64,000 bases of DNA from Chionis minor (Eukaryota > Chordata > Aves > Charadriiformes > Chionididae). The translations under genes and the position numbers were made by a program. Under the pieces are notes generated by a model, which was given only the letters and a program-made list of their open reading frames with translations, had not been told where the DNA came from and ran no database searches. The stretch is from the NCBI GenBank assembly GCA_013398295.1, contig VZSF01004846.1:124001-188000 (forward strand). Reading direction: 5' to 3'. This document shows positions 51,101 through 58,547 of the stretch, piece by piece. The number at the start of each line of letters is the position of its first letter. Position 1 is the stretch's first letter.

Positions 51101-54100
51101 AAACCCCACAAACCAAAAAACTGCCATTGGCTTGCCTGGCTTCTCTGTATAACGGCTCTTCCCCCATTGACCTCTCAATCTGTCCTTGCGCTATCTACAC
51201 GTTTTATTGCTCTTGTCATAAACTCTCTCTAGAGTATCAATATCTTATTTTTAATATTTATTGCCCTTTTTCACAATAATAGGCTTCATCTAGAGAGTAT
51301 AAAATGGCAAAATATTCTTTAGCCCACATTTTTTGTCTATGGTGTAGTCTAGCAGATCAGTACACTCCGTGTTAAACCACTCAGGGTTTCCCACAAAATC
51401 TGACTGTTCCATTTTATTTCCTTAGCTCCCAGATATTTTTTTCTTTACATTTCACCAACTAAATTCTGCCTCTTGGCTTTCTTAAAAAAATAAAAATAAT
51501 TTTTGAAGTTGTTTGTAGAAAAAGGCTACTTCTTCTTAATAACATGGAGTGCCCTACTTATTAGGAGGTTTCATTCCTGAACTTTTGTCTTGCAGGCTTG
51601 GACTTTCAGATTAATGTGGCTGAAGATGCTATAAGTCTTTGCTTTCCTTTGCTTCGGAAACTTTAGCTATATATCCATCAGATACTATCACATTTTCTCC
51701 CTTGATCTTTATCGATCAATGATATTCAGGGTTTTTTCCACTGCCAAGATTTAAGGGTTTCCAGACTGATCAGGGAGCAGGAAGCCCAAAAGGCAGAGCC
51801 AGTGTGGTTGTCAACATAAGCATCTGAAAGCTTGTATTATTCCTTTTCCCATCCAAGACCCTTTCTTGTTTATTTTTGCCTTTCCAATAGGACTTAGGTT
51901 TTTTTCCTCTTTTCTTTGGGCAGAAAGGAGAGAGCTCAACCAAGACAGCTTTGCTTCTCTTGGGAATCACCAATGCCATCTCGGTGGACATTAGTCAGCA
52001 CTGTTTGATTACAATATTCTTTCGATCTAGAGCTGTGTTTAACACAATTTCTGATGGATTTGTGCTCAAAATATTCAAAGTAGGGTATTTCAAGGAAAAT
52101 ATTCTTGGCCAAATGAATGGCCAAATGGCCAATATTTATTTTTTTGTTTCTCAGAATTTTTTTCTGGAAGGCGTGAATCATACAGTCATTTATCCATTTA
52201 TGATTCAATTACTACTCAATCATTTAAATATTTATTAATAATTTAATAGTTACCAATAAGCAATGTTTTGATGAATGTAATTAATGTATTGTCCATTTAA
52301 ATTCTATTTTGTAATTACATTTACTATTACTACCTTCAATTATTTATTTAAACAGCATGAACAGTATCTCAGCACTAGACCTAGCACATGGTTCCAGTCA
52401 AGAATTTCTGACTGTCAGTTCTTAACCCTAAGTATCAGATCTCCTTTGGATTTTTCTTGGCTATTTAAATACTGATGGTCTTGTATTTTATGTGTGTTTG
52501 CAACTGGAGCAGAGTTATTAAGGAAACAAATTATTTATATTAGACAGCAGTCCCCTGTAGTAATCATGTACTTCTACCAAAGAAAAAAAAAAAACTTTCT
52601 CTGGCAAGTAAAATATGATGATGAATACGAGGGGCAGATTGTTATTTTCCAATGCTTTGCCCTGTCATACACATCTAGCATATACGTTGTTTAATTTGAT
52701 CCTCATTTCCTGGCAGTGATATATGTGAGGGATCAGATACTGAAACTGCAGAAAATGCCTGCGCAGAGCAAACTCTGCCTTTCCCTTTCCCTGAGGGCAA
52801 TGAATCTCCTTGCTCGTTGCACAGCAGCCCTCCGCGACTGCCAGCAGGCAGGTGGGAGGAAAGTTTTGCAGTAGTCAGTTGCGTCATATTTTGTTTGGTG
52901 GCCTTTGCGGAGCTGGGATCTGGTCCATCTCCTGCTGCCCCACCTTGTGCAGTGCAGTTCTGCCCTGTCCTTATGGCAGGCTGCATCAAGGATGAATGGT
53001 TCAATGCTTTGCAAAGAAACCTGGACTTCTTTACGCTAGCTCAGTTAATTGACTGATCAGCGTATTTTGATAAATCCCATGCTGACCTCTATTTATCTTG
53101 CCATTCTATTAATGCTATGCTATCTTGCTATACATTAACGCAGCAGGATGCTTTACCTAGTACTTCATCCCACCGATACGGTTCTTGACACAGGCACTTC
53201 TTCTTTGCAAGAATTCAATGCTCCTGAAGCTCCATTCGACATTTCTCAGAAATAAGTTCCCGTCACTTCAGCATTTTTGAGGAAATATCTTTGAATTACT
53301 TGTGCTTCCTCTGCTTTGTTTCGCCTCATATGCTTTAAAGCAATTCTCACATTGTTCACACTTTGACTGTTACCTTCTTTAATGAAAACAAACGCAAAGT
53401 AACAATAAGAATTCAATCCTCTTCACTAGCAAGGAGTCCTCTTCTTGTACCAACGTGTTCCCCAGCCTCTTTCTTCTTGTATGCTAATACGTGTTTCTCT
53501 TGATTCCTTTCCTAGCCATTACCAAGCTTACTTACAGTACACGGGGGCTTTCCTTTAAGAATTCCACTCTTCCACTGGAACTTGTTTCATGCCTGAACCA
53601 AAACTCCTTGCAGAGCAGCTCATGGCTGGAGAAAGTAGAGTCACAAGATTATGAACACATAAACGCCAACTGTTATCCCGGCATGCAAAGGGGGATTAGG
53701 AGTTGCATTAGCAGTTGTAGGAAGATCAGTGGAATAATTATTTCACCCCACCAAACAGAATTAACTCCTACCCTCGCACAAGGTGCTTTTGGATGGATGA
53801 GACCAATTCTGTATTGCATTTGGGCTTATCTGATCCGGTTTACAAAAGGACTGTTTCTCTACCTGCATGTGAATATTTCTTCTCCAGCTTTCTACTGTAG
53901 AGCTGGAGGCCAGTTGTGTGATTCCGTTGCCCTTAATGATGCATTTGCACCAGTTGCTTTTAAAGGATAGCTGTATAAGGAACTTGCTCAGGGGTGTAAG
54001 CAGTGGGCTTTGATTCTGTAGACTTCAGCTCAGCATCTTGGGTGGCTCTTGCCTTTCCTTGTGCTTCCACCTCTCGTGCCTTGTGACATGAATTTCTCCA

Positions 54101-56887
54101 GAGCGTGTTTCCGTGCCACCTTCACCGCTGGCACATCTCGCATTCCCTGAACACATGTTGGGGATCAGGAGCAGCCTCTGCTGAGTTTCTCATTGGGCTA
54201 ACTGCTGCTTTGCTCAGGCAAGGTGCCATTTACAGCAGTCGCTTCTCTTCTGTCTCCAGCCATTTATTCCCCACCCCTGGCCAATTTTTATGGATTCTTC
54301 CGTGAACTCTCATTTGAACAGTTGGAGGCCACTGGGCTTTCTAAGCTGTCCTCCATCAAATTTTGGTTTGGTGACAAGGCAAAAGGGGGTTTGACGCTGG
54401 TCTTGGCCAATAGGTTTTGCAGGATTCCACTTTTGTAGGCTGCAGCTTGAAAAGGGATCTTCCTTTCCCTCCATTTTTCAAGGTTTTTTTTCCTCTTTGT
54501 CATTCCTACCCCATATTGACATTGCAGCTGAGCGAGTATGCTCACTTTGTGTTCTCCTTTGTGTTTCATTTAGTCTTGTCTACTTGTTTCACCTGGTTGC
54601 TTTATTCTTCCTAAATATTGGCCCAATTTAATAACGACCCCACATATTTATTTTGCCAAACCAGGGCCTTCACCAGGCTGGTGTGTTTTCAGACAGGGCC
54701 ACTAGGAACTTTATCCAGGAAAACAAAGTGTATCTGCTCTGTCTCTTCTCTTGCCACAAAAATCCAAACCATTCCCCACCCCAGTGTTACCAGACCTCTG
54801 CCTTCTCACCAGCTCTTTCTCAGCTGGAGTCACCTTGGACCCCTTATTTCAACTGCAAAATGGCTAGGCTGTTGTCAAATTACAGATTCCATGAATTATT
54901 CCTTTTCTTTTTCAGGTGTGAATCAGGATATACTGGACAGCACTGTGAAAAGACAGACTTTAGTATTCTTTATGTTGTCCCAAGTAGACAAAAGCTTACG
55001 CATGTCCTTATTGCAGCAATAATTGGAGCTGTACAGATTGCCATTATAGTTGCAATTGTCATGTGCATAACAAGGTAGGTGACAAAAACAGTGAAAAATT
55101 ATACTTTGTATGGGAATACTTTTTCTGTATCTAAATATTTGACCCCAAAATTTTTATGTGCTTCATCATATATCCTAAAATACCTACATTAAAAATACCT
55201 AATGACTGAAGCAGAAGGATTAGGTAACATCCTATCGCCTTTCCCACCGCCCCCCAAAACACACATTTTTTAAAATTCACAAGCCACCAGTAACCACTCT
55301 GAATCCCCAGACCAAACACCCAGCAAAACAGATCCATCTTGAAACACATCCAGAAGGTCAGCTACTGCGTTAGACCTTCACTGGAGTTACTCAAGCATTT
55401 CCGATATCTTACAGAAGCTATGGTCCCCGCCTCCCGCCCAGTGAAACCAGAGAGGTTGTCAAGATGCTGTTCCCCTGGAGTACCACTGTAGATGGTGTTA
55501 CACAGAGAGGGAAGTATCCCTCACACTATACATGCTTTCTGAAAATTAATGTGCAGCTAGTCCCGTTATTAGGCACTGCCCTTGGGAACCTGTTTTATGA
55601 AGCGTAAACATGCACAAGCATAGAGTTCAGGTTTCTGGGCTGTCTCCGACTCTCACCCTGTATGAGAACTGAGATGAGGGCCATGAATTCTTTTTTATGA
55701 CAAGGGATTCAAGCTTGCTCATCAAGGAGTTGAAGCCAAGGGGGAATGAGGGCTCTAGGCTACATTAAGGATGAATTAGTTACCTTGTAGTTGCATGGCG
55801 CGTTTAAGTCCCACACTTGGGCATCCATGCTACACTTTGCCTTTTCCTCCCCAACTCTTCTTTCACTTTTTCAGCTCCAGTTACATTGAGCCATGAAACT
55901 TTCTGCTACTGTGTTAGTGCATGGCTCCCCAAGCTCAGTGTGTAGAGTGGCTCCCCTATGAACGAACAATATAGTCCTCCTTCCCTACCTCTCTTGTAAG
56001 GTTCAACAAAGTGGGTACAAGTACGCATATGTAACATCTCCTGCAAGTGTAAAAGGAGTTATTTGACTCATGCAATTGATATTCTTTTTTTAACTTGACA
56101 TCCTGCTGGCCAAAGCAGTGGTATGGAAGGCTGTGGTTGAGCAGCCTTCCTCTTTCAGCCTCCCTACGACCATTCTCCAGCTCACCGTCTCTCAGGAACG
56201 GTCTGCCTTGCTGCACCCCAGCAGGACTGCTCCGTCCTGCACTGCCCGCTGTCTGACGGGCTGAGGAAGTCCCGTCCCCTTCAGAATCGCTGGCTTTTGT
56301 GAATCCTTTCTTCGTTGTGTCTCCATCCCCAAGAAAGGCATCACCTGAGCCGCCCCACAGAGAGTCCTGGGTGGGCTCTGTTTCCGGGGCTACCACGAGC
56401 AGCGGGGCACCTGTAGGTCCAGCACTTCAGAAGGCTGATTGATCCTGTCTTACCAACCACCGGATTTTAAGTATGAAATATGTATAAAGTAAAGCCAATG
56501 CAATTATTCACCATGGTATGTGTTTTGCTGGATCAAAGGCTGAAGGACGTAGCGCGTTGCTGGTTTGGGTCTCGAGTTCAAGCAGAGCTCCCATCTGAGT
56601 GACCCAGGTTCCCACAGACATCCCCAGGTGACAGCCTAGTACCAAACAGCGGGACCGTTCCTCCGGTCAGCACAGCTCATAGACTCCTTGCTATTGTTAA
56701 TTACAGAAAATTAAGTCAATGTGGTATTGCTCGACTTAATTTTATGCGGCATGTATAAAATCAGCCCCCCTTTTTTCTTTCTCTCTCTCTTTTTTTTAAC
56801 AGAAAATGCCCCAAAAACAATAGAGGACGTCGGCAGAAGCAAAACCTAGGCCATTTTACTTCAGATACATCATCCAGAATGGTTTAA
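66..56887 (+). CDS. TMEFF1: TMEFF1 (tomoregulin-1), exons 2-10, 5' partial, spliced
   Basis: Spliced coding region join(66-175, 4320-4449, 13654-13680, 25268-25364, 40240-40388, 41233-41298, 50688-50811, 54916-55074, 56803-56887). All junctions are GT-AG and the phases agree. The total is 947 nt: two bases finishing a split Glu codon, then 314 sense codons and TAA. The product is the type I membrane protein tomoregulin-1: two follistatin/Kazal modules, linkers, an EGF-like domain, one membrane helix and a short basic tail ending SSRMV. The mammalian protein is about 380 residues, so roughly 65 N-terminal residues (signal peptide, exon 1) lie upstream of the window. TMEFF1 rather than TMEFF2 is called from near-identity of the FS2, EGF and tail sequences to mammalian TMEFF1 as I recall it, and from the neighbouring CAVIN4. 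In mammals it is expressed mainly in brain and linked to antagonism of Nodal/Cripto signalling. No inactivating change is seen. Confidence 0.96.
926..958. repeat. Poly-C homopolymer with a 7-N gap
   Basis: An unbroken C run from 926 to 944, seven Ns (945-951), then C again to 958. It is an unresolved homopolymer, and the true length is unknown. Confidence 0.95.
2403..2640 (-). mobile_element. Possible ERV LTR fragment (R-U5 end), antisense
   Basis: Read on the minus strand, this segment has an ATTAAA-type poly(A) signal (2508-2513 on +), then about 100 bp of increasingly GC-rich sequence ending in CGTAACA at 2403. That is the layout of a retroviral R-U5 with a terminal CA. The segment is much more CG-rich than the intron around it. 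I could not find the U3 boundary, the second LTR, the target-site duplication or any internal genes, so the right edge is approximate. An unrelated CG-rich patch is the main alternative. Confidence 0.4.
4144..4177 (+). repeat. 17-bp perfect tandem doublet
   Basis: The unit TGAGAAACTAATATATT occurs twice head to tail (4144-4160 and 4161-4177), about 140 bp upstream of exon 3. It looks like a small local duplication in an AT-rich stretch. Confidence 0.9.
4320..4449 (+). CDS. TMEFF1: TMEFF1 exon 3: Kazal part of follistatin module 1
   Basis: 130 nt, phase 0 to phase 1. It encodes the Kazal-like half of the first follistatin module: [20 protein letters not shown], then a helix region with further Cys residues, ending GPCYS and the first base of Asp. 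The VCGS(N/D)G.TY.NEC core is the Kazal signature. The acceptor is CTTTTTCAG|T and the donor G|GTATGT at 4450. Confidence 0.96.
6206..6963 (+). mobile_element. CR1 LINE, 5'-truncated 3' end, sense
   Basis: About 0.76 kb of the 3' end of a CR1 non-LTR retrotransposon. The first frame (to about 6713) encodes the C-terminal part of the ORF2 reverse transcriptase protein (motifs like [38 protein letters not shown]), then a frameshift. A second frame (about 6702-6896) carries the end of ORF2 ([23 protein letters not shown]). The element ends in two copies of the diagnostic CR1 tail octamer ATTCTATG at 6948-6963. It lacks the endonuclease and most of the RT, so it is dead on arrival like most CR1 copies. 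Confidence 0.95.
8908..8924. repeat. Poly-A tract (17 nt)
   Basis: Uninterrupted A run inside intron 3. No retrocopy is recognisable immediately upstream. Confidence 0.9.
11478..11494. repeat. Poly-A tract (17 nt)
   Basis: Uninterrupted A run in intron 3, not attached to any element I can recognise. Confidence 0.9.
13654..13680 (+). CDS. TMEFF1: TMEFF1 exon 4: 27-nt micro-exon, Gly/Ser/acidic linker
   Basis: 27 nt, phase 1 to phase 1, encoding the rest of Asp, then NGSGSGEG, and the first base of Glu. It lies between follistatin modules 1 and 2. The acceptor is TTTTCCAG|AT and the donor GGAG|GTGAGT. The corresponding mammalian linker (DNGSGSGEG...) supports it as a real exon. Because its length is a multiple of three and both boundaries are phase 1, skipping it would preserve the frame. 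It is too short for ORF-based detection and was placed by splice sites and frame. Confidence 0.93.
21272..21310. repeat. Compound (GT)n(TA)n microsatellite
   Basis: Alternating purine-pyrimidine run: GTGTGTGTGTGT, then TATATATATA, then GT and TA again. About 39 bp, probably polymorphic in length. Confidence 0.9.
21780..22000 (+). mobile_element. Ancient CR1-clade LINE remnant, endonuclease region
   Basis: Two adjacent frames, separated by one frameshift, encode pieces of the apurinic endonuclease of CR1-clade ORF2: [15 protein letters not shown], then [13 protein letters not shown] and [12 protein letters not shown]. The N.RSL.NK..E and ITET.W motifs match those in the complete CR1 at 44.6-44.8 kb. 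Frameshift and stops show an old, inactive copy. The boundaries are approximate. Confidence 0.78.
23100..24050 (+). mobile_element. Ancient CR1-clade LINE remnant, RT region (collinear with 21.8 kb)
   Basis: Degraded reverse transcriptase blocks in CR1 order: SHHGFMENL near 23.14 kb (compare the SQHGF.KG block of CR1), [15 protein letters not shown] near 23.4 kb (compare GSVLGP.LF..F.NDL), then a stretch near 23.74-23.86 kb resembling the LEYCVQFWAPQ region. The order and strand match the endonuclease fragment 1.5 kb upstream, so both are probably one decayed insertion. The similarity is weak and the edges are uncertain. Confidence 0.5.
25268..25364 (+). CDS. TMEFF1: TMEFF1 exon 5: linker and start of follistatin module 2
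   Basis: 97 nt, phase 1 to phase 2. It encodes the end of the acidic linker ([15 protein letters not shown]) and the N-lobe of the second follistatin module ([18 protein letters not shown]). The donor TTGG|GTAAGT is consensus. The Gly at the junction is split 2+1 with exon 6. Relative to the mammalian protein as I recall it, the linker appears a few residues shorter. Confidence 0.95.
28528..28767 (+). mobile_element. CR1 LINE 3'-end remnant, sense, diverged
   Basis: About 240 bp collinear with the last part of CR1: GGCAATGGGCATGAGTTGGA, a 'CTGTGGAGTTTCCATCC' block, then GAGCAGGAGGTTGGACTACA, and a degenerate tail ATTATTCTGTG at 28757-28767. The order matches the intact 3' end at 6.7-6.96 kb. 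It is more diverged, so probably an older insertion. Confidence 0.85.
30701..30748. repeat. Imperfect inverted repeat (13-bp arms)
   Basis: Arms GTTTACTATTAAT (30701-30713) and ATTAACAGTAAAC (30736-30748) pair at 12 of 13 positions around a 22-bp AT-rich loop. It could form a hairpin. No target duplication or function can be assigned. Confidence 0.7.
31036..31700 (-). mobile_element. CR1 LINE, 5'-truncated, antisense
   Basis: Read on the minus strand, this is the 3' part of a CR1. The high-coordinate end resembles the end of ORF2. The block around 31395-31570 (CTCCAGGCTGAACAAGCCCA, then CTCCAGATGGGACCTCAGGA) is characteristic antisense CR1. The tail at 31036-31050 is a degenerate version of the family's ending. 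Frames are broken throughout. The right edge is approximate, because similarity fades after about 31700. Confidence 0.85.
37440..37960. other. CG-rich intronic block with overlapping open frames
   Basis: Locally GC-rich sequence with several long open frames on both strands (up to 228 codons on minus, ending at 37222). GC-rich DNA has few stop codons, so such frames are expected. None shows a domain, a signal peptide or similarity I recognise. It may be an intronic regulatory island or simply a composition patch. I do not call a gene. Confidence 0.4.
40240..40388 (+). CDS. TMEFF1: TMEFF1 exon 6: Kazal part of follistatin module 2
   Basis: 149 nt, phase 2 to phase 1. After the base completing Gly it encodes [27 protein letters not shown] and a helix with REASC, ending LGHCS. 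The VCASDG.SY.NPC core is the Kazal signature, and this second module is nearly identical to mammalian TMEFF1. The acceptor is AACAG|G and the donor TCAG|GTAGGC. Confidence 0.97.
40389..41232 (+). other. TMEFF1: TMEFF1 intron 6 (0.84 kb)
   Basis: The shortest intron in the window. No repeat or other feature is recognised. It runs from donor GTAGGC to acceptor ATCATCTAG. Confidence 0.9.
41233..41298 (+). CDS. TMEFF1: TMEFF1 exon 7: linker between FS2 and EGF
   Basis: 66 nt, phase 1 to phase 1, encoding [22 protein letters not shown] and the first base of Asp. It is hydrophilic, lacks cysteines and joins follistatin module 2 to the EGF-like domain. The mammalian counterpart is similar (TDDTSLLGKKDDGLQYRP). 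The donor is AAAG|GTACCG. Like the 27-nt exon 4 it is symmetric, so skipping would keep the frame. Confidence 0.95.
41948..42009. repeat. Pentanucleotide array at the CR1 3' terminus
   Basis: Twelve pentamers in ordered blocks: GTAGA x3, GTGGA, ATGGA x4, ACGGA x4, ending in ACA. It directly abuts the 3' end of the antisense CR1, so it is probably that element's terminal microsatellite rather than an independent satellite. Confidence 0.9.
43169..43230. repeat. 28-bp direct duplication around a single N
   Basis: A 28-bp segment starting TTTCAATAGTACCCAG occurs at 43169-43196 and again at 43203-43230, separated by one N (43197) and CGATC. Duplicated flanks around an N suggest a badly merged sequence join rather than a natural repeat. 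Confidence 0.85.
43402..45554. repeat. 2153-bp direct repeat, copy 1 (likely assembly artefact)
   Basis: Starts GCTAGCTCCTTCAGTACTCT and ends CTTGAAAAG immediately before the N at 45555. The same sequence restarts at 45556. All frames in it recur at exactly +2154 with identical translations. The only difference I noticed is T at 43518 against C at 45672. It covers the CR1 endonuclease and ORF1 region. Confidence 0.95.
45556..47708. repeat. 2153-bp direct repeat, copy 2 (likely assembly artefact)
   Basis: Second copy of the segment at 43402-45554. Its right edge continues into unique sequence (CCGTTTAGTGCC from 47709), and only copy 1 is joined to the rest of the CR1 on its left. This fits a false duplication or two haplotypes joined at an N better than two insertions. 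Confidence 0.95.
49549..49895 (-). mobile_element. CR1 LINE 3' end, antisense
   Basis: Starts with three tail units (GAATCATA GAATCATA GAATCATT, the antisense CR1 octamer), then TTAGGTTAGAAAAGACCTTT and the familiar antisense CR1 order: CTCAACCACCTCCCTGGGCA, then CCTCCCCTGGTGGAACTTGA, and TTTCATGTAGTTGTTCAGAC near the right end. The minus-strand frame holds [18 protein letters not shown] and [15 protein letters not shown]. The 5'-truncated copy is about 0.35 kb and seems relatively well preserved. Confidence 0.93.
49900..49946. repeat. Purine-rich (GAAA)n / poly-A tract
   Basis: GGAAGAAAGAAAAGAAAGAA, then about 15 A and GGAGAAAAA. It directly follows the truncated 5' edge of the antisense CR1. 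Low complexity. Confidence 0.85.
50688..50811 (+). CDS. TMEFF1: TMEFF1 exon 8: most of the EGF-like domain
   Basis: 124 nt, phase 1 to phase 2. It encodes [16 protein letters not shown] and the first four cysteines of the EGF-like domain plus the fifth near the end ([14 protein letters not shown], then KASC), ending with CG of a split Arg codon. Before the EGF it keeps the ...IYIGNH.PC segment typical of TMEFF1. The acceptor is CTTTTCAAG|AT and the donor CCG|GTAAGT. Confidence 0.96.
50812..54915 (+). other. TMEFF1: TMEFF1 intron 8 (4.1 kb)
   Basis: Non-coding and AT-rich in its first half. Parts of 51.2-51.8 and 53.1-54.0 kb have the pyrimidine-rich look of old antisense LINE sequence, but I could not match a defined motif. 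A 159-codon plus-strand frame (53491-53970) has no recognisable features. The acceptor TTTTTCAG ends at 54915. Confidence 0.75.
54916..55074 (+). CDS. TMEFF1: TMEFF1 exon 9: end of EGF, stalk and transmembrane helix
   Basis: 159 nt, phase 2 to phase 2. It completes Arg and encodes [10 protein letters not shown] (end of the EGF-like domain), a short juxtamembrane stalk ([18 protein letters not shown]), the membrane helix [20 protein letters not shown] and MCIT, ending AG of a split Arg codon. The residue before the last EGF cysteine is His, where ErbB-binding EGF ligands have Arg. This is a known hallmark of the TMEFF family. The donor is CAAG|GTAGGT. Confidence 0.97.
55075..56802 (+). other. 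TMEFF1: TMEFF1 intron 9 (1.7 kb)
   Basis: No repeat recognised. It ends with a long pyrimidine tract (about 56767-56799) and acceptor AACAG. A minus-strand frame at 55956-56396 lies in a GC-richer patch and has no recognisable domain. Confidence 0.85.
56803..56887 (+). CDS. TMEFF1: TMEFF1 exon 10: cytoplasmic tail and stop
   Basis: 85 coding nt, from the last base of a split Arg codon to TAA at 56885-56887. It encodes the tail [18 protein letters not shown], then TSDTSSRMV. The membrane-proximal part is strongly basic. Family literature describes a basic G-protein-activating-type motif in TMEFF tails, and the run of Arg/Lys here fits that. The C-terminus matches mammalian TMEFF1. Confidence 0.97.
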
Positions 56888-57621
56888 CTTAGTGATTTTT
56901 ATACCTACATTGACCATGTGATGTACATTTTTATTATATCTTTTTTTAAAGAATGGAAATATTTATTTCAGAGGCCTTATTTTTGAACATTTTTAGTGTA
57001 ACAATGTTGGTCTATATTCTGAAAGCATCAGCTCTAACAGCTATGGACTGTTTTAGTATCTTTACTTTTATGTTTTTGAATACAGTAGTTCGTTTTCTGT
57101 ATCTGTATCACATGGTTATATAATAGACTTGTGCTTTATCCATGGAATGTAATATTTTTGGGAACACAGATTTATTCCACCAATGGTTGTAGATTTTAAG
57201 AAAAGCCAACAAACCAACAAAAAAGTCCACATTACCTAGCAAACAAGGCATGAACTAAAGGTAAAAATGTTTACAGCTTACTTTTCTTATGAGAAACTAG
57301 GAAACACTGTGTTTAAATACCGTAGATATTTAAATGTTTTTGGAAGTTAGTAACTGATTTTTTAGACACTGCCTATCGCATGAACTGTGAAGCTGTGTGC
57401 TGTGTGTAGTTGTAACATATTTATAAAATGTGTGGACCGGGTCTAAGCACTGCCATCTTCATAAATAATTCCAACCATTTATTTTTAAAGAGGAAAATTA
57501 TAAATTTCATAATTTGGGAAGCTACCTGGTAGAGCAGATGGCACAGGTGCAAAAGAAGTAGGTCTTAGTAGGTTTAGGTATTGTAAAAATTGGTGTTGAA
57601 TAATTGAACACAAATAATTGG

Positions 57622-57627
57622 AATAAA
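57622..57627 (+). terminator. TMEFF1: Poly(A) signal AATAAA, proximal candidate
   Basis: Canonical hexamer in GGAATAAAGCC, followed within 30 nt by T-rich sequence. It would give a 3'UTR of about 0.75 kb. Confidence 0.65.
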
Positions 57628-57732
57628 GCCTACTTTATCACTGTTAAAGCTGTTTTAATACTTCTTAAACTTTTTTAAAGAAAATACATGTTTTAACACC
57701 TACAATACGGACTGTATAGTGTTTGTGATTAA

Positions 57733-57750
57733 AATAAAAAAAATAATAAA
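57733..57750 (+). terminator. TMEFF1: Poly(A) signals AATAAA x2, middle candidates
   Basis: Two AATAAA hexamers (57733-57738 and 57745-57750), followed by a GT-containing stretch (AGTGCTCTTGT), as expected downstream of a cleavage site. Confidence 0.6.
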
Positions 57751-57959
57751 AGTGAATGAATTACTAGTGCTCTTGTATAGACTATTTTCAAGAGCTAAAG
57801 AAGTCCATCCAAATTAGTCTGCTGGTCATAGTTATATTAATAGACTGTTAGTTGTCGTCTGAAAGATCCCGAGATAAAGTGTGAATAGGATGTGTTCAGC
57901 TGTTTTAACATGTAGTTTAGGCTATCAAAGTTTTGCATGTAGGATTTAATAATTTGTTC

Positions 57960-57965
57960 AATAAA
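57960..57965 (+). terminator. TMEFF1: Poly(A) signal AATAAA, distal candidate
   Basis: TTGTTCAATAAA followed by a run of 13 A. It is the last hexamer before the cavin gene. The following A-run could also make internal priming likely in cDNA data. Confidence 0.45.
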
Positions 57966-58326
57966 AAAAAAAAAAGCGCTTTCAACATTTTGAACTGGAA
58001 AAGCATGTCACAATACAGCGTTTTCACTATATCGCCTCTGGTTTAGTGTGTTTATTTGTTACCCCACGGGGTAATTGCAGCAAGCTGAAGACCTGAAGTT
58101 GTTTTGCTGGAAAAAACAACCGTGTTCATTTTCCTGACGGCTCTCTGAATTCCCTGGGAGGAAAGCACTCCAGTAACATGAAAACAAAACTAGATCGTTA
58201 AAAATGTGCAAGTTTGCTTTCCTGCTTAATTAGTAAGTTACTTAACTTTCCCGGATTAACACTAATAACTTCATCCGTACAGAAGTGTGACCCTTTAAAC
58301 GTATGTTCCTTTCCAGACATTGCTTC

Positions 58327-58336
58327 CTAATTTTAG
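58327..58336 (+). promoter_or_regulatory. CAVIN4: MEF2-type site CTAATTTTAG
   Basis: Exact match to YTAWWWWTAR, 212 bp upstream of the CAVIN4 start codon. MEF2 drives many striated-muscle genes, and CAVIN4 is muscle-restricted in mammals. Function is inferred from position and consensus only. Confidence 0.55.
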
Positions 58337-58368
58337 GGGTTTCATGTTGCTGAAAGTATCCGAACAAT

Positions 58369-58374
58369 CATGTG
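58369..58374 (+). promoter_or_regulatory. CAVIN4: E-box CATGTG
   Basis: CANNTG motif 33 bp downstream of the MEF2-type site. MyoD-family factors bind E-boxes, but the hexamer is common by chance. Confidence 0.3.
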
Positions 58375-58452
58375 TGGATATTTTGTAGTCAGAAGTATTT
58401 GACCAAGCTCCAGGAGCAGAGTTTCACGCCCTACTTTGAGCATTGCCGGAGC

Positions 58453-58458
58453 CAGCTG
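58453..58458 (+). promoter_or_regulatory. CAVIN4: E-box CAGCTG
   Basis: The CAGCTG form preferred by MyoD/myogenin, 90 bp upstream of the start codon, possibly within the 5'UTR. Confidence 0.4.
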
Positions 58459-58547
58459 TCACCCTGGCTCCCCGCAGCAGCGCCAGAATCCTTCTGGCAG
58501 GATCACCGAAACTTCGCCGGCTGCCGACCCGTCTGAAGGCAGGCAAA

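Larger units (their letters stand above)
56888..57980 (+). other. TMEFF1: TMEFF1 3' untranslated region (approximate end)
   Basis: AT-rich sequence after the stop with no further coding signal. It has several ATTTA pentamers (for example near 56960, 57418 and 57478), which can act as AU-rich stability elements. The end is set by the last of several poly(A) signals. The site actually used cannot be read from sequence. Confidence 0.75.
58021..58547 (+). promoter_or_regulatory. CAVIN4: CAVIN4 5' flank / putative muscle promoter
   Basis: About 0.53 kb between the last TMEFF1 poly(A) signal region and the CAVIN4 start codon, so promoter and 5'UTR of CAVIN4 must lie here or inside TMEFF1. It holds a perfect MEF2 consensus (58327-58336) and E-boxes at 58369-58374 and 58453-58458, and becomes CG-rich after about 58440. 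I see no clear TATA box or CArG box. The transcription start is not determined. Confidence 0.55.

Noticed and set aside
55956..56396. 146-codon minus-strand frame in intron 9
   Set aside because: No recognisable motif, low-complexity composition in a GC-rich patch, antisense to an intron of a well-defined gene.
58443..58547. Upstream extension of the CAVIN4 frame to about 58443
   Set aside because: The extension has no ATG (it would start at TTG) and no cavin similarity. The ATG at 58548 has a good context and matches the known N-terminus position.
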